Counted from the first letter of the stretch, positions 1 through 9,343 are shown. The stretch is DNA of 64,000 nucleotides from Pseudomonas sp. ACM7 (GCF_004136015.1 NZ_CP024866.1:4880613-4944612); one strand, 5' to 3'. Notes: generated by a model not told the origin, from the sequence alone. A program made the numbers and translations.

Positions 1-1
1 T

Positions 2-328
2 AGCTTAATGGCTTATCTGCCTGAACTGGGAGAGGTTGGCCGGCATGAGATTGCAGCACTGGCAGGCATAGCCCCTTACAACGACGAAAGTGGCCAACAT
101 GAAGGTCCGCGCCACATTAGCGGCGGCAGGTTCGCTGCGCGTCGTGCCATGTACATGGCGTGTTGGGTGGTGATCCAGCGGCAACCTGAGTTTAAGGCTC
201 GGTATGAAGCACTGCGCCTGAAGGGCAAATGCGCAAAGGTAGCGCTTATTGCCTGCATGCGAGTGCTGTTGGTCCGCTTGAACGCCATGATCCGAGACAA
301 AGCTGAATGGAAAGAACGCGCAGCCTAA
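2..328 (+). CDS. IS110-family transposase, C-terminal fragment (cut by window edge)
   Basis: The frame is open from the first bases of the window, so only about the last 108 residues are visible and the gene starts outside. The fragment carries the C-terminal Transposase_20 region of IS110/IS116/IS902 enzymes: LPELG, then AALAGIAPYNDESG, then GGRFAARRAMYMA, with a basic end. Members of this family are DEDD recombinases that move elements without typical terminal inverted repeats, so the element's right end cannot be fixed by eye. Whether the upstream half is intact cannot be told from here. Confidence 0.85.
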   Translation, partial: SLMAYLPELGEVGRHEIAALAGIAPYNDESGQHEGPRHISGGRFAARRAMYMACWVVIQRQPEFKARYEALRLKGKCAKVALIACMRVLLVRLNAMIRDKAEWKERAA

Positions 329-420
329 ACGGGCTGCGGTTGTAGGGAATCACACGGGTTGAAACTGTGGGAACCCGGTTGTCTTTTGAAAAAGCTCCAA
401 AATAAAAACAACCATGACAG

Positions 421-505
421 TTGCTCCCACATTGAATCTCCTGCGTACACAAATCTTGTGTCCTGTAGAGATCAAATGTGGGAGCGGGCTTGCTCGCGAT
501 GGCGC
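421..505. repeat. REP element with degenerate partner arm
   Basis: A complete REP arm (GTGGGAGCGGGCTTGCTCGC) sits at about 478-500. A decayed inverted partner (GCTCCCACATTG) lies about 50 bases to the left. It lies downstream of both the transposase fragment and the convergent apt gene, the usual extragenic position of these repeats. Confidence 0.7.
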
Positions 506-521
506 CCGTACAGACGCCGCC

Positions 522-1070
522 TTACTGCTCGCTCAACGCAAATTGCGTCAGGCAAAACGTCGGAATCCCCATATCTTCCAGCCGCTGCGATCCGCCCAAC
601 TCCGGCAAATCAATGATCGCCGCCGCTTCATGAACCCGCGCGCCCATGCGTCGAACCAGGTTCGCCGCCGCAATCAGCGTCCCGCCCGTGGCGATCAGGT
701 CATCGAACATCACCACCGAATCGCCCTCGCACAGGCTGTCGGCGTGGACTTCGAGGAAGGCTTCGCCGTATTCGGTCGCATAACCCTCGGCCAGCACGTT
801 GGCCGGCAGTTTGCCTTGCTTGCGGAACAGCACCAGCGGCTTGTTCAGCTGATAGGCCAGGACCGAACCGATCAGAAAACCACGCGCGTCCATCGCACCG
901 ATGTGGGTGAAGTCGGCCTCGACATAACGGTGGGCGAAGCTGTCCATCACCAGGCGCAGGGCCGTGGGCGACTGGAACAATGGGGTAATGTCGCGAAAGA
1001 TCACGCCCGGCTTGGGAAAGTCGATCACAGGGCGGATGAGGGATTTGATGTCGAAGGAGTCGAAGGCCAT
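522..1070 (-). CDS. apt: adenine phosphoribosyltransferase
   Basis: Purine salvage enzyme that joins adenine to PRPP to give AMP and pyrophosphate in the cytosol. The 182-residue length is normal. The PRPP-binding signature [14 protein letters not shown] lies near residue 120, and the N-terminal half has [14 protein letters not shown] and DARGFLIG, typical of Apt. The start [15 protein letters not shown] fits the family. It is the next gene after anr on the same strand, with an 80-base gap, as in other pseudomonads. Confidence 0.97.
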   Translation of the reverse strand: MAFDSFDIKSLIRPVIDFPKPGVIFRDITPLFQSPTALRLVMDSFAHRYVEADFTHIGAMDARGFLIGSVLAYQLNKPLVLFRKQGKLPANVLAEGYATEYGEAFLEVHADSLCEGDSVVMFDDLIATGGTLIAAANLVRRMGARVHEAAAIIDLPELGGSQRLEDMGIPTFCLTQFALSEQ

Positions 1071-1149
1071 AGTCGAAGAATCCTGGCAGGCTGCAAACGA
1101 CGCAGTATAACGGCGGCTGAACCGTTTCGCTCAGCCGCAATCGCCGAAA

Positions 1150-1884
1150 TCAGCCGTCTAGCGAGCCGCCGGCCAGGGCGCAGAGCTGGATCGGGTCGAG
1201 GATATGGATTTCCTTGCCTTCAGCCGCAATCAGTTCGTTTTGCTGGAAGCGCGTGAACACCCGGGACACGGTTTCCACCGCCAGGCCTAAGTAATTGCCG
1301 ATTTCGTTGCGCGACATGCTCAGGCGGAACTGGTTGGCCGAGAAACCCCGGGCGCGGAAACGGGCCGACAGGTTGACCAGGAACGTGGCGATGCGCTCGT
1401 CGGCGGTTTTCTTCGACAGCAGCAACATCATTTGCTGATCGTCACGAATTTCGCGACTCATCACGCGCATCAACTGACGGCGCAGTTGCGGCAGTTGCAG
1501 CGCCAGTTCGTCGAGGCGTTCGAAAGGGATTTCACACACCGATGTGGTTTCCATGGCTTGCGCCGAGACCGGGTGTTTTTCGGTGTCCATGCCTGACAGG
1601 CCGACCAGTTCACTCGGCAGGTGGAAACCGGTGAGTTGTTCTTCGCCGCCATCGCTCAGGCTGAAGGTCTTCAGGGCGCCCGAGCGTACTGCATAAACGG
1701 AATCGAAGGTGTCGCCCTGGCGGAACAGGAATTCGCCCTTTTTCAGCGGGCGGCCACGTTTAACGATTTCGTCCAGCGCATCCATGTCTTCCAGATTCAA
1801 AGAAAGTGGCAAGCAGAGGGGGGCCAGGCTGCAATCCTTGCAATGGGCCTGGCTATGAGCGCGCAGCTTTACTGGCTCGGACAT
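1150..1884 (-). CDS. anr: oxygen-sensing Crp/Fnr regulator Anr
   Basis: Global anaerobic regulator of the FNR type. The chosen start ([12 protein letters not shown]) gives 244 residues, the usual Anr length; nine in-frame codons upstream are probably untranslated. The N-terminal cysteines [10 protein letters not shown] (about 15, 18, 24) plus a fourth near 117 match the ligands of the oxygen-labile 4Fe-4S cluster in FNR. A cyclic-nucleotide-binding-like beta barrel follows, and the C-terminal helix-turn-helix contains [10 protein letters not shown], whose E..SR residues read TTGAT half-sites. Its expected targets lie next door: hemN and the cbb3 oxidase operons, with matching boxes described separately. 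Confidence 0.97.
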   Translation of the reverse strand: MSEPVKLRAHSQAHCKDCSLAPLCLPLSLNLEDMDALDEIVKRGRPLKKGEFLFRQGDTFDSVYAVRSGALKTFSLSDGGEEQLTGFHLPSELVGLSGMDTEKHPVSAQAMETTSVCEIPFERLDELALQLPQLRRQLMRVMSREIRDDQQMMLLLSKKTADERIATFLVNLSARFRARGFSANQFRLSMSRNEIGNYLGLAVETVSRVFTRFQQNELIAAEGKEIHILDPIQLCALAGGSLDG

Positions 1885-2013
1885 TTCTTCAATCCTTGTG
1901 GGAAAACACACATAAGCCGTAAGGGTAACTCACGGGAGGACATTCAGGCACGCGGCGATTTTGTCGCAGGGTCGTAAAGTCAGCGTTTCGTAGAGCGGCC
2001 AGTGAGGTGATGG

Positions 2014-3396
2014 CTAGATAACCCGCGAGAACCGCTGGCGATTGTGCTGTTCCAGGTACGCGTCGAACACCATGCACACCGAGCGCACCAGCAATCGTCC
2101 AGCGGGCAATACGGTGATCCGTTCGTTATCCAGTTCGATCAGGCCGTCGTCAGCCATTCCCTGCAACTGTGGCCAGAGTTCGCCGAAGTAACCCTGAAAG
2201 TCGATGTTGAAGGCGTGTTCGATCGCGGCGAACTCCAGGCTGAAAGTGCAGATCAGTTGCTGGATGACCGCACGTCGCAGGCGGTCATCGGCGTTGCACA
2301 GCAGACCACGGCTGGTGGCCAGCTGCGCGCTGGCCAGCGTGTTCTGGTACTGATTCAGGTCGCTGCTGTTCTGGCAATACAAGTCGCCGATCTGGCTGAT
2401 GGCCGACACGCCCAGGCCAATCAGGTCGCAGTGACCGTGGGTGGTGTAGCCCTGGAAGTTGCGTTGCAGGGTTGATTCTTCCTGAGCAATCGCCAGTTCA
2501 TCGTCGGGCAGCGCGAAGTGGTCCATGCCGATGTAGCGGTAACCGGCCTTGGTCAGCTGCTCGATGGTGCCCTGGAGTATTTCCAGTTTTTGCGCCGGTG
2601 TCGGCAGTTCGTCGCTGTTGATTCGCCGTTGCGGCATGAAGCGTTCCGGCAGGTGCGCGTAGTTGAACACCGAGAGGCGGTCCGGTTGCAGGTTGATGAC
2701 TTCATCGACGGTGCGGGCGAAATTCTCGGGTGTCTGCCTCGGTAAGCCATAGATCAGGTCAATGTTGATCGAGCGAAACTGAAGCGTGCGGGCAGCGTCG
2801 ATCACCGCACGGGTTTGTTCCAGGCTTTGCAGGCGATTGACTGCCCGTTGCACCGCCGGGTCGAGGTCTTGCAGGCCGATACTGACCCGATTGAAACCCA
2901 GTTCACGGAGCAGGCCCATGGTCGACCAGTCGGCTTCGCGAGGGTCGATTTCGATGCCGTAGTCGCCGGAATCGTCGTCCAGCAAGTTGAAGCTTTTACG
3001 CAACTGGGCCATCAACTGGCGCAGTTCATCGTGGCTGAGAAAGGTCGGGGTACCGCCGCCGAAATGCAGCTGTTCGACTTTCTGCGCGGGGTCGAGGTGG
3101 CAGGCGATCAGCTGGATTTCCTGCTCAAGGCGCTGCAAATAGGGCTGGGCCCGGCCGCGGTCCTTGGTGATGACTTTATTGCAGGCGCAGTAGTAGCAAA
3201 TGTTCGCGCAGAACGGCACGTGCACATACAGCGATAACGGGCGCAGGGCTTTACGGCTGTCGCACAGGGCGTGGAACAGGTCGAACGTGCCGACCTGACC
3301 GTCGAATTGCGCCGCGGTCGGGTAGGAGGTGTAGCGCGGTCCCGCCAGGTCGTAACGGCGGATCAGATCGGTGTCCCAACGAATGGCGTCGAGCAT
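2014..3396 (-). CDS. hemN: oxygen-independent coproporphyrinogen III oxidase (radical SAM)
   Basis: Converts coproporphyrinogen III to protoporphyrinogen IX without oxygen, supplying haem at low oxygen. The 460-residue protein has the radical SAM cluster motif CANICYYC (C-x3-C-x2-C, about residues 63-70), then FGGGTPTFL, and GLPRQTPENF, all typical of true HemN rather than HemW. Two ATG codons stand in tandem; the second (MLDAIRWD) is used here. It is separated from anr by 129 bases, and a perfect Anr box lies 65 bases upstream, so anaerobic induction by Anr is expected. Confidence 0.97.
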   Translation of the reverse strand: MLDAIRWDTDLIRRYDLAGPRYTSYPTAAQFDGQVGTFDLFHALCDSRKALRPLSLYVHVPFCANICYYCACNKVITKDRGRAQPYLQRLEQEIQLIACHLDPAQKVEQLHFGGGTPTFLSHDELRQLMAQLRKSFNLLDDDSGDYGIEIDPREADWSTMGLLRELGFNRVSIGLQDLDPAVQRAVNRLQSLEQTRAVIDAARTLQFRSINIDLIYGLPRQTPENFARTVDEVINLQPDRLSVFNYAHLPERFMPQRRINSDELPTPAQKLEILQGTIEQLTKAGYRYIGMDHFALPDDELAIAQEESTLQRNFQGYTTHGHCDLIGLGVSAISQIGDLYCQNSSDLNQYQNTLASAQLATSRGLLCNADDRLRRAVIQQLICTFSLEFAAIEHAFNIDFQGYFGELWPQLQGMADDGLIELDNERITVLPAGRLLVRSVCMVFDAYLEQHNRQRFSRVI

Positions 3397-3461
3397 CATG
3401 CGGGCAATCCCCCGTAGGCTGGCAGTGTCAGCGAGTCTAGGGGGTGGCGCGGAGGGGCATC

Positions 3462-3475
3462 TTGATTTGCATCAA
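3462..3475 (-). promoter_or_regulatory. Anr/FNR box upstream of hemN
   Basis: TTGATTTGCATCAA is an exact match to the FNR/Anr consensus TTGAT-N4-ATCAA. It ends 65 bases before the hemN start codon, a normal place for an activator site near -41 of a short leader. Confidence 0.88.
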
Positions 3476-3483
3476 CGGGCTTC

Positions 3484-3568
3484 AAGATCAAAAGATCGCA
3501 GCCTTCGGCAGCTCCTACAGGTGGACGCGATCCCATGTAGGAGCTGCCGAAGGCTGCGATCTTTTGAA
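3484..3568. repeat. inverted repeat, GTAGGAGCTG family
   Basis: Two arms of about 32 bases are inverted copies of each other (left 3486-3519, right 3536-3567), from GATCAAAAGATCGCAGCC to the GTAGGAGCTG end. They enclose a 16-base spacer. The element lies between the hemN promoter and the end of the SafE gene, and three more members occur in the window. Confidence 0.85.
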
Positions 3569-3575
3569 TTTGTTT

Positions 3576-4259
3576 CTAGTGGCCCATGAGCCAATGCTGA
3601 TGCGGCCCCGGCAAGGTCCAGATGCCGAACAGAATCACCAGTAATCCACCCGTCATCCGCACGCTACGTTTGCGCAACAACGCCGTGACCCGCTCAGCCG
3701 CCAACCCCGTGGCGAGTAACACCGGCCAGGTGCCGAGCCCGAACGCGAGCATCAAAAGCGCACTGTCCAGCGCATTGCCCTGGCTCGCCGACCACAGCAA
3801 CGTGCTGTAAACCAACCCGCACGGCAGCCAGCCCCAGAGCGCCCCCAGCAGTAACGCGCGCGGGACGCTCGACACCGGCAACAGTTTGTTGGCAACCGGC
3901 TGGATGTGCCGCCACAGGCCGCGACCGAGGCTTTCGATGCGGGTCAGGCCGCTCCACCAGCCAGCGAGGTACAGGCCCATGGCGACCAACAGCAATCCGG
4001 CAATGACGCGCATGAACATCGCCGCCGGGCTGTTGGCCACCGCCCAACCGGCCAGACCGATCAGCAGGCCGGCCGTTGCATAGCTGAGAATTCGCCCAAG
4101 GTTGTAGGCCAGCAGCAGTCGAAAACGACGGCTGCGTTGTTCCTTGGGAATCGCCAGGGTCAACGCGCCCATCAAGCCGCCGCACATGCCCAGGCAATGC
4201 CCGCCACCGAGCAGGCCGAGGATCACCGCAGACACCAGCAGCGGCGCCAACTCAAGCAT
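3576..4259 (-). CDS. SafE/TauE-type sulfite exporter family membrane protein
   Basis: A 227-residue polytopic membrane protein. It begins MLELAPLLVSAVILGLLGGGHCLGMCGG, and the G-H-C-x-G-M-C-G motif is typical of the DUF1-like/SafE proteins found at the end of cco assembly operons. Hydrophobic segments follow at about 75-105, 125-150, 155-180 and 195-215. The start overlaps the end of ccoS by 8 bases, so it is translationally linked to the ccoGHIS genes. Homologues have been tied to copper supply for cbb3 oxidase, so a role in oxidase maturation is more likely here than sulfite export; this is inference from context and family. Confidence 0.85.
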   Translation of the reverse strand: MLELAPLLVSAVILGLLGGGHCLGMCGGLMGALTLAIPKEQRSRRFRLLLAYNLGRILSYATAGLLIGLAGWAVANSPAAMFMRVIAGLLLVAMGLYLAGWWSGLTRIESLGRGLWRHIQPVANKLLPVSSVPRALLLGALWGWLPCGLVYSTLLWSASQGNALDSALLMLAFGLGTWPVLLATGLAAERVTALLRKRSVRMTGGLLVILFGIWTLPGPHQHWLMGH

Positions 4260-4470
4260 GGGGTGGCGTCTTGTCGTCCGGTTTGGCCGGATGACCGCTG
4301 GCTTCATCGACCGCGGCCTTGTGGTTCGGGTCCTGGTCGTCGAACAGAATGCTGTGGGCCGGGCCGTCGAGGTCGTCGTACTGACCGCTGTCGACTGCCC
4401 AGAAGAAGATGTAAATGGCGATGGCCACGATCAGCAGCGCGGCCGGGATCATCACGTAGAGAGCTGGCAT
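4252..4470 (-). CDS. ccoS: cbb3-type cytochrome oxidase assembly protein CcoS
   Basis: Small 72-residue protein with one N-terminal membrane helix (about 5-27, PALYVMIPAALLIVAIAIYIFF) and a WAVDSGQYDDLDGPAHSIL segment that is diagnostic for CcoS. In other bacteria CcoS is needed for haem and copper insertion into the CcoN subunit. It follows ccoI by 22 bases and overlaps the next gene by 8, consistent with one ccoGHIS-safE transcript. Confidence 0.95.
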   Translation of the reverse strand: MPALYVMIPAALLIVAIAIYIFFWAVDSGQYDDLDGPAHSILFDDQDPNHKAAVDEASGHPAKPDDKTPPHA

Positions 4471-4492
4471 CTGGACTCCATGCCCGCGCGGC

Positions 4493-6943
4493 TCAGGCCG
4501 GCAGCGGACGGGTTTCTGGCGTGGCGCTGATCGCAGGCGTATTGGGCATGCGAGTCAGGCGCAGGGCGTTCAGCACCACGGTCAACGAACTGATGGACAT
4601 GCCGACCGCGGCCCATACCGGAGTGATCCAGCCGAGGGCGGCGAACGGCAACATGAGGCCATTGTACAGCCCGGCCCACAGCAGGTTCTCGATGATTACC
4701 CGGCGGGTGCGTCGCGCCAGGCTGAAGGCTTGGACCAATGCATCGAGGCGGTTCGACAGCAGTACCGCGTCGGCACTGGTTTTTGCCAGATCGGTGGCCG
4801 ACCCCATGGCCACGCTGATGTCGGCGGCGGCCAGCACGGGCACGTCGTTGACCCCGTCACCGAGCATCAACACCTTGCGGCCTTCCTTGTGCAGCTGTTG
4901 CAGGACTTGCAATTTGTCGTCCGGGCGCAAGCCGCCGCGGGCTTCATCAATGCCCAGTTCCGCGGCGACACTGGCGACCATCGGCGAACTGTCGCCGGAC
5001 AGCAGCAGCGTGCGCCAACCGCGAGACTTGCAGGCGGCGAGCAGGGCGGGTGCGTCGGCACGTAGACGGTCATCAAGAACAAACCATGCCAACGGTCCCT
5101 GGCTGTCGCCGAGCAACAGCCATTGGCCGGCTTCGTCCGGCATTAACGGCACGACAGCGTCACTGAGTCCACAGACAAAACCCGGTTGGCCGATGCGCAA
5201 GCGTTGCTCACCGACCAAGCCTTCGAGGCCAAGCCCCGGCGTGCTGTGGACTTCTTCGGCGGCCAGCGGCGCCCGGCCAAACGCGCGGGCGATTGGGTGT
5301 TCAGAGCGGTTTTCCAGGGCGGCGGCCAGGCTCAGGCATTGATCGCTGTTGAGCGCGCCGAGCGGGCGAATCGATCGCAAGGCCAGTCGACCTTCCGTCA
5401 GCGTGCCGGTCTTGTCGAAAATAACCGTGTCGATCTGGTTCAGACCTTCCAGCACATGGCCGCGAGTCAGCAGCAAACCCAGTTTGTGCAATGTTCCGGT
5501 GGCGGCGGTGAGGGCGGTCGGCGTGGCCAGGGACAAGGCGCACGGGCATGTCGCAACGAGCATCGCCAAAACAATCCAGAAGGCTCGCGACGAATCCAGT
5601 TCCCACCAGATCAGGCCGATGACGGCAGCGGCAATCAGCGACAGCAGCAGGAACCACTGCGCGGCGCGGTCGGCAATTTCCGCCAGTCGCGGCTTCTCGG
5701 CCTGAGCGCGGTCCAGCAGGCGGACGATGGCGGACAATCGGGTGTCTTGACCCAGCGCCAGGACTTCCACGGTCAGCGCACCTTCGACGTTCAGGGTGCC
5801 AGCGGTGACGGCATCGCCCGGCGTGCGCGGTTGCGGCAGGTATTCGCCGGTGAGCAGGGATTCGTCGATGCTCGACTGGCCTTCGAGGATCTTGCCGTCG
5901 GCCGGGAGGATCGCGCCGGGGTGCACCAGCACCTGATCGCCGACGCGCAGTTCGCTGAGCAGGATCCGCTCGCTCTGGCCATCGGCACTCAGGCGCAGGC
6001 ACGAGGCGGGCAGCAGGTTTACAAGCTGTGCGGTGGCAGCGGCGGTGCGTTCCCGGGCGCGACGTTCCAGATAACGCCCGGCCAGCAGGAACAGCGCGAA
6101 CATGCCGACTGCATCGAAATACAGTTCACCGACGCCGGTGATCGAGGTCCAGATCCCGGCGATGTAGGCGCTGCCAATTGCCAGCGACACCGAGACGTCC
6201 ATGGTCAGGTGCCGGGTGCGCAAGTCGCGCATGGCGCCTTTGAAGAATGGCGCGCAGCTGTAGAACACGATCGGTGTGGTGAGAAACAGCGCGACCCAAC
6301 GCAGGATGGTGTGCAGCTCGGGGCTGAGGTCGATGTTGAATTCCGGCCAGGTGGCCATGGTCGCCATCATCGCCTGGAACCACAGCAATCCGGCCACGCC
6401 GAGTTGGCGCAGGGCCAGGCGGTTTTCGCTGGCCAGTTGTTCGCTGGCGCGGTCGGCTTGATAGGGGTGGGCGGCGTAACCGATGTGGCGCAATTCGTTG
6501 AGTACCTGGCTCAGCGGCAGTTGTGCATCGGCCCAGCGTACGTGCAGGCGATGGTTGGACAGGTTCAGGCGCGCTTCGGCCACCGCCGGCAAGCCACGCA
6601 GGTGTTTCTCGATCAGCCAGCCGCAGGCGGCGCAACTGATGCCTTCCATCAACAGGGTGGTTTCGGCGAGTTCGCCGTCGTGACGAACGAAGGGGGCTTG
6701 CACGTCGGCGCGGTCGTACAGCGCCAGTTCGTCCACCAACTGCACCGGCAGCGCTTCGGGGTTGGCCGATGACTCGCTGCGATGCTGGTAATAGGTTTCC
6801 AGTCCACCGGCCACAATGGCTTCGGCCACGGCCTGACAACCCGGGCAGCAGAACTCGCGGGTTTCACCGAGGACGGCAGCGGTGAAGCGGCTGCCGGCCG
6901 GGACGGGCAGGGCGCAGTGGTAGCAGGGGAGCGGAGTGGTCAT
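4493..6943 (-). CDS. ccoI: copper-exporting P1B-type ATPase CcoI for cbb3 oxidase
   Basis: Heavy-metal P-type ATPase of 816 residues that moves copper across the inner membrane for the CcoN CuB centre. An N-terminal Cys-rich part (CYHC near 7-10; CCPGC near 32-36) precedes the metal-binding domain with GISCAAC (104-107). The transmembrane metal site CPC is at 466-468, the phosphorylated aspartate is in DKTGT (D510), and the hinge GDGVNDVPVL lies near the C-terminal third. The extra N-terminal cysteine domain is typical of CcoI/FixI rather than CopA. A 133-base gap holding a repeat separates it from ccoH. Confidence 0.96.
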   Translation of the reverse strand: MTTPLPCYHCALPVPAGSRFTAAVLGETREFCCPGCQAVAEAIVAGGLETYYQHRSESSANPEALPVQLVDELALYDRADVQAPFVRHDGELAETTLLMEGISCAACGWLIEKHLRGLPAVAEARLNLSNHRLHVRWADAQLPLSQVLNELRHIGYAAHPYQADRASEQLASENRLALRQLGVAGLLWFQAMMATMATWPEFNIDLSPELHTILRWVALFLTTPIVFYSCAPFFKGAMRDLRTRHLTMDVSVSLAIGSAYIAGIWTSITGVGELYFDAVGMFALFLLAGRYLERRARERTAAATAQLVNLLPASCLRLSADGQSERILLSELRVGDQVLVHPGAILPADGKILEGQSSIDESLLTGEYLPQPRTPGDAVTAGTLNVEGALTVEVLALGQDTRLSAIVRLLDRAQAEKPRLAEIADRAAQWFLLLSLIAAAVIGLIWWELDSSRAFWIVLAMLVATCPCALSLATPTALTAATGTLHKLGLLLTRGHVLEGLNQIDTVIFDKTGTLTEGRLALRSIRPLGALNSDQCLSLAAALENRSEHPIARAFGRAPLAAEEVHSTPGLGLEGLVGEQRLRIGQPGFVCGLSDAVVPLMPDEAGQWLLLGDSQGPLAWFVLDDRLRADAPALLAACKSRGWRTLLLSGDSSPMVASVAAELGIDEARGGLRPDDKLQVLQQLHKEGRKVLMLGDGVNDVPVLAAADISVAMGSATDLAKTSADAVLLSNRLDALVQAFSLARRTRRVIIENLLWAGLYNGLMLPFAALGWITPVWAAVGMSISSLTVVLNALRLTRMPNTPAISATPETRPLPA

Positions 6944-6979
6944 GAGGAGAAGTCTATATCGTCCGGGAAAGGCTCATGC

Positions 6980-7081
6980 CTGTAGGAGCTGACGAGTGAA
7001 ACGAGGCTGCGATCTTTTGATGTTGTTTTGAAAGAGCAAGATCAAAAGATCGCAGCCTCGTTTCACTCGACAGCTCCTACA
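6980..7081. repeat. inverted repeat, GTAGGAGCTG family, overlapping the ccoH stop
   Basis: Arms TGTAGGAGCT...CTGCGATCTTTTGA (6980-7020) and its inverted copy (7037-7081) differ by a few bases. The right arm runs into ccoH: the ccoH TAG stop (7077-7079, read on minus) is the TAG of the repeat's own GTAGGAGCTG end. Confidence 0.85.
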
Positions 7082-7610
7082 AGTGTTCGGCGCCTTGCAG
7101 CGGTTCATCACCCAGCAGCAAATCCTTGTCATGGCTGACCTGTTCTTCTTCGAACATGCGCCAGGTCTTGTCGTCCTGTACACCCAGCAGTTCTACAAAG
7201 CGGCGACCGTCGACCTTGTCGTTCAACTGGCCAATGTAGCGGCCCTGTTCGGTTTCGCTGCGCGCCAGGGTGATTTTGCGATCTTTCTCTGGCTGGGTCG
7301 GCGAGATCAGGTTCAGCTCCAGGGTTTTCGGCTGGCTGTTGCCGCTCAGGCGCAGGTCGACTTCACCGGTCACGTCGTCCAGATGAACGCTGGCGCGCAG
7401 CAGCAGGGTCTGCGCCAGCAACTCACGGTCGAGGGAGCGGTTGATGCCTTTGCCGGCCTCGTAATAGTTGTCGTTGACCAGGTTGTCCGGGTTGTTCACC
7501 GCAATCGTCACCATGGACAAGGTCAGGGTCACGGAACACGCCAGGATGGCGATGATGATCCACGGCCAAAGGTGCTTGTACCAGGGACTTGCGGCAGTTG
7601 CTGTGGGCAT
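7077..7610 (-). CDS. ccoH: FixH family cbb3 oxidase assembly protein CcoH
   Basis: A 177-residue FixH-type protein with one N-terminal membrane helix (WPWIIIAILACSVTLTLSMV, about 10-32) and a periplasmic domain. The start MPTATAASPWYKHLWPW is chosen because GAGAGAAG lies 6 bases before it; a TTG five codons upstream overlaps the ccoG stop but lacks a ribosome site. CcoH is a known assembly partner of cbb3 oxidase. It follows ccoG by 11 bases. Its stop codon lies inside a repeat element. Confidence 0.94.
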   Translation of the reverse strand: MPTATAASPWYKHLWPWIIIAILACSVTLTLSMVTIAVNNPDNLVNDNYYEAGKGINRSLDRELLAQTLLLRASVHLDDVTGEVDLRLSGNSQPKTLELNLISPTQPEKDRKITLARSETEQGRYIGQLNDKVDGRRFVELLGVQDDKTWRMFEEEQVSHDKDLLLGDEPLQGAEHL

Positions 7611-7621
7611 GATCACTTCTC

Positions 7622-9034
7622 TCAACGAACTTGTGGGCCGATGAACCGGCTCTTGGCTTCAATGTGGACGCTGTTGTCATCGGCATCCTTGAGGATGAAT
7701 TTCACCTCGTTGGTGCTCGATGGCAGTTTCTCCGGCGCGCTGGACAGTTCGACCGGCTGGCTGAAAATCTCCCCGGCGGCGACCTTGATCTCGCGCTTGC
7801 CTTGCAGCTTGAGGTCCGGCAGGCCAGCGGCTTCGAGCACGTAGGTGTGGTCGCGCTGATCCTTGTTCATGATCTTCAGGCTGTAGACGTTTTCGATCCG
7901 GCCTTCGGCGTTCTCGCGGTACAGCACGCGGTCTTTGCTGACGTCGAAACCGACCAGCGAACGCATGAAGAATGCGGTCATCAGCAAGGCGATCATCGCC
8001 AGCAGCACCGTGGCATAGCCGATCAGGCGCGGGCGCAGTTTATTGGTTTTTTGCCCGGACAGGTTGTGCTCGGTGGTGTAGCTGATCAGGCCGCGCGGGT
8101 AATCCATCTTGTCCATGATGCTGTCGCAGGCATCGATACAGGCCGCACAGCCGATGCATTCGACTTGCAGGCCGTCGCGGATGTCGATACCGGTCGGGCA
8201 GACCTGGACGCACATGGTGCAGTCGATGCAGTCGCCCAGGCCCATGGCCTTGTAGTCGGCGCCTTTCTTGCGCGGGCCGCGGCCTTCACCACGACGCGGG
8301 TCGTAGGAAACGATCAGGGTGTCTTTGTCGAACATCACACTCTGGAAGCGCGCGTACGGGCACATGTAAATGCACACCTGCTCGCGCAACCAGCCGGCAT
8401 TGCCGTAGGTGGCGAGGGTGAAGAAGCCGACCCAGAAATACGACCAGCCGTCGGCTTCGCCGGTGAAGAAGTCGATGGTCAGTTCGCGGATCGGCGAGAA
8501 GTAACCCACGAAGGTCATGCCGGTCACGAAGCCTATCAACAGCCACATCGCGTGTTTGCTGAATTTGCGCAGGAATTTGTTGGCGCTCATGGGCGCTTTG
8601 TCGAGCTTGATGCGCTGGTTGCGGTCGCCTTCGGTGACCTTCTCGCACCACATGAAAATCCAGGTCCAGACACTCTGTGGGCAGGTATAGCCGCACCAGA
8701 CCCGCCCGGCGTACACGGTAATGAAGAACAGGCCGAAGGCGCTGACGATCAGGATCCCCGAGAGCAGGATGAAGTCCTGAGGCCAGAAGGTTGCGCCAAA
8801 GATGAAGAATTTACGCTCCGGCAGGTTCCACCAGACCGCCTGATGGCCACCCCAGCTCAGCCAGACCGTACCGAAATACAGCAGAAACAGCCCGGCACCA
8901 CCCATCATCCGCAGGTTGCGGAACAGTCCGGTGAAAGCGCGGGTGTAGATTTTTTCTCGAGAGGCGTAGAGGTCGACGCTGTTGTTCGCGTTCTTGGCAG
9001 GTGTGACGTCGTGTACCGGAATCTGGTTGCTCAT
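7622..9034 (-). CDS. ccoG: cytochrome c oxidase accessory protein CcoG (FixG/RdxA)
   Basis: Membrane-bound iron-sulfur protein of 470 residues, thought to reduce copper for CcoN during assembly. Several helices fill the first 230 residues, including VWCGYTCPQS and VCIYMCPYARFQS cysteine motifs. Two ferredoxin-type clusters follow: CIDCTMCVQVCP (about 269-279) and CIGCAACIDAC (about 293-303). A further helix lies near 345-365, and the C-terminal domain is Ig-like (FixG_C). A second ATG stands one codon upstream. First gene of ccoGHIS; a weak Anr-like site lies about 150 bases before it. Confidence 0.96.
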   Translation of the reverse strand: MSNQIPVHDVTPAKNANNSVDLYASREKIYTRAFTGLFRNLRMMGGAGLFLLYFGTVWLSWGGHQAVWWNLPERKFFIFGATFWPQDFILLSGILIVSAFGLFFITVYAGRVWCGYTCPQSVWTWIFMWCEKVTEGDRNQRIKLDKAPMSANKFLRKFSKHAMWLLIGFVTGMTFVGYFSPIRELTIDFFTGEADGWSYFWVGFFTLATYGNAGWLREQVCIYMCPYARFQSVMFDKDTLIVSYDPRRGEGRGPRKKGADYKAMGLGDCIDCTMCVQVCPTGIDIRDGLQVECIGCAACIDACDSIMDKMDYPRGLISYTTEHNLSGQKTNKLRPRLIGYATVLLAMIALLMTAFFMRSLVGFDVSKDRVLYRENAEGRIENVYSLKIMNKDQRDHTYVLEAAGLPDLKLQGKREIKVAAGEIFSQPVELSSAPEKLPSSTNEVKFILKDADDNSVHIEAKSRFIGPQVR

Positions 9035-9185
9035 CATTGCATCCCACGGCAGTGGAAAAATGCCTCGGTCAGTACGTGCCGACCGCGGTCAAAAAGAGGT
9101 GTTGCAGTGGCGCAATGATACGCCTGTAGCTCTAGGTCAAGGGTGCGACCTTTGGTCACGTTGGTGGAATTCAACTGACGGTGTA

Positions 9186-9199
9186 ATGACTTGAATCAA
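9186..9199 (-). promoter_or_regulatory. degenerate Anr-like box upstream of ccoG
   Basis: On the minus strand the site reads TTGATTCAAGTCAT: a good TTGAT half, a four-base spacer and GTCAT, one base off the GTCAA half-site. It lies 152 bases before the ccoG start. The 306-base gap between ccoG and ccoP1 otherwise contains the ccoP1 terminator and no gene that I can support. Confidence 0.45.
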
Positions 9200-9284
9200 T
9201 TGACTTGTGAATTATGGACGAGTTTTCCAGCGCAGGCTCGGCAGCTGCTACGGGTTGAGCACAGATCGAACACAGGTCATAAAC

Positions 9285-9322
9285 AAAACGGCCCCGCCAA
9301 TTCACATTGGCGGGGCCGTTTT
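9285..9322 (-). terminator. rho-independent terminator after ccoP1
   Basis: A perfect 16-base-pair stem (AAAACGGCCCCGCCAA with its inverse) around a 6-base loop. It is flanked by A and T runs on both sides, so it can work in both directions. It lies 22 bases after the ccoP1 stop and separates the oxidase operon from ccoGHIS. Confidence 0.9.
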
Positions 9323-9343
9323 TTATTGCATCAAGCGTTTGCC

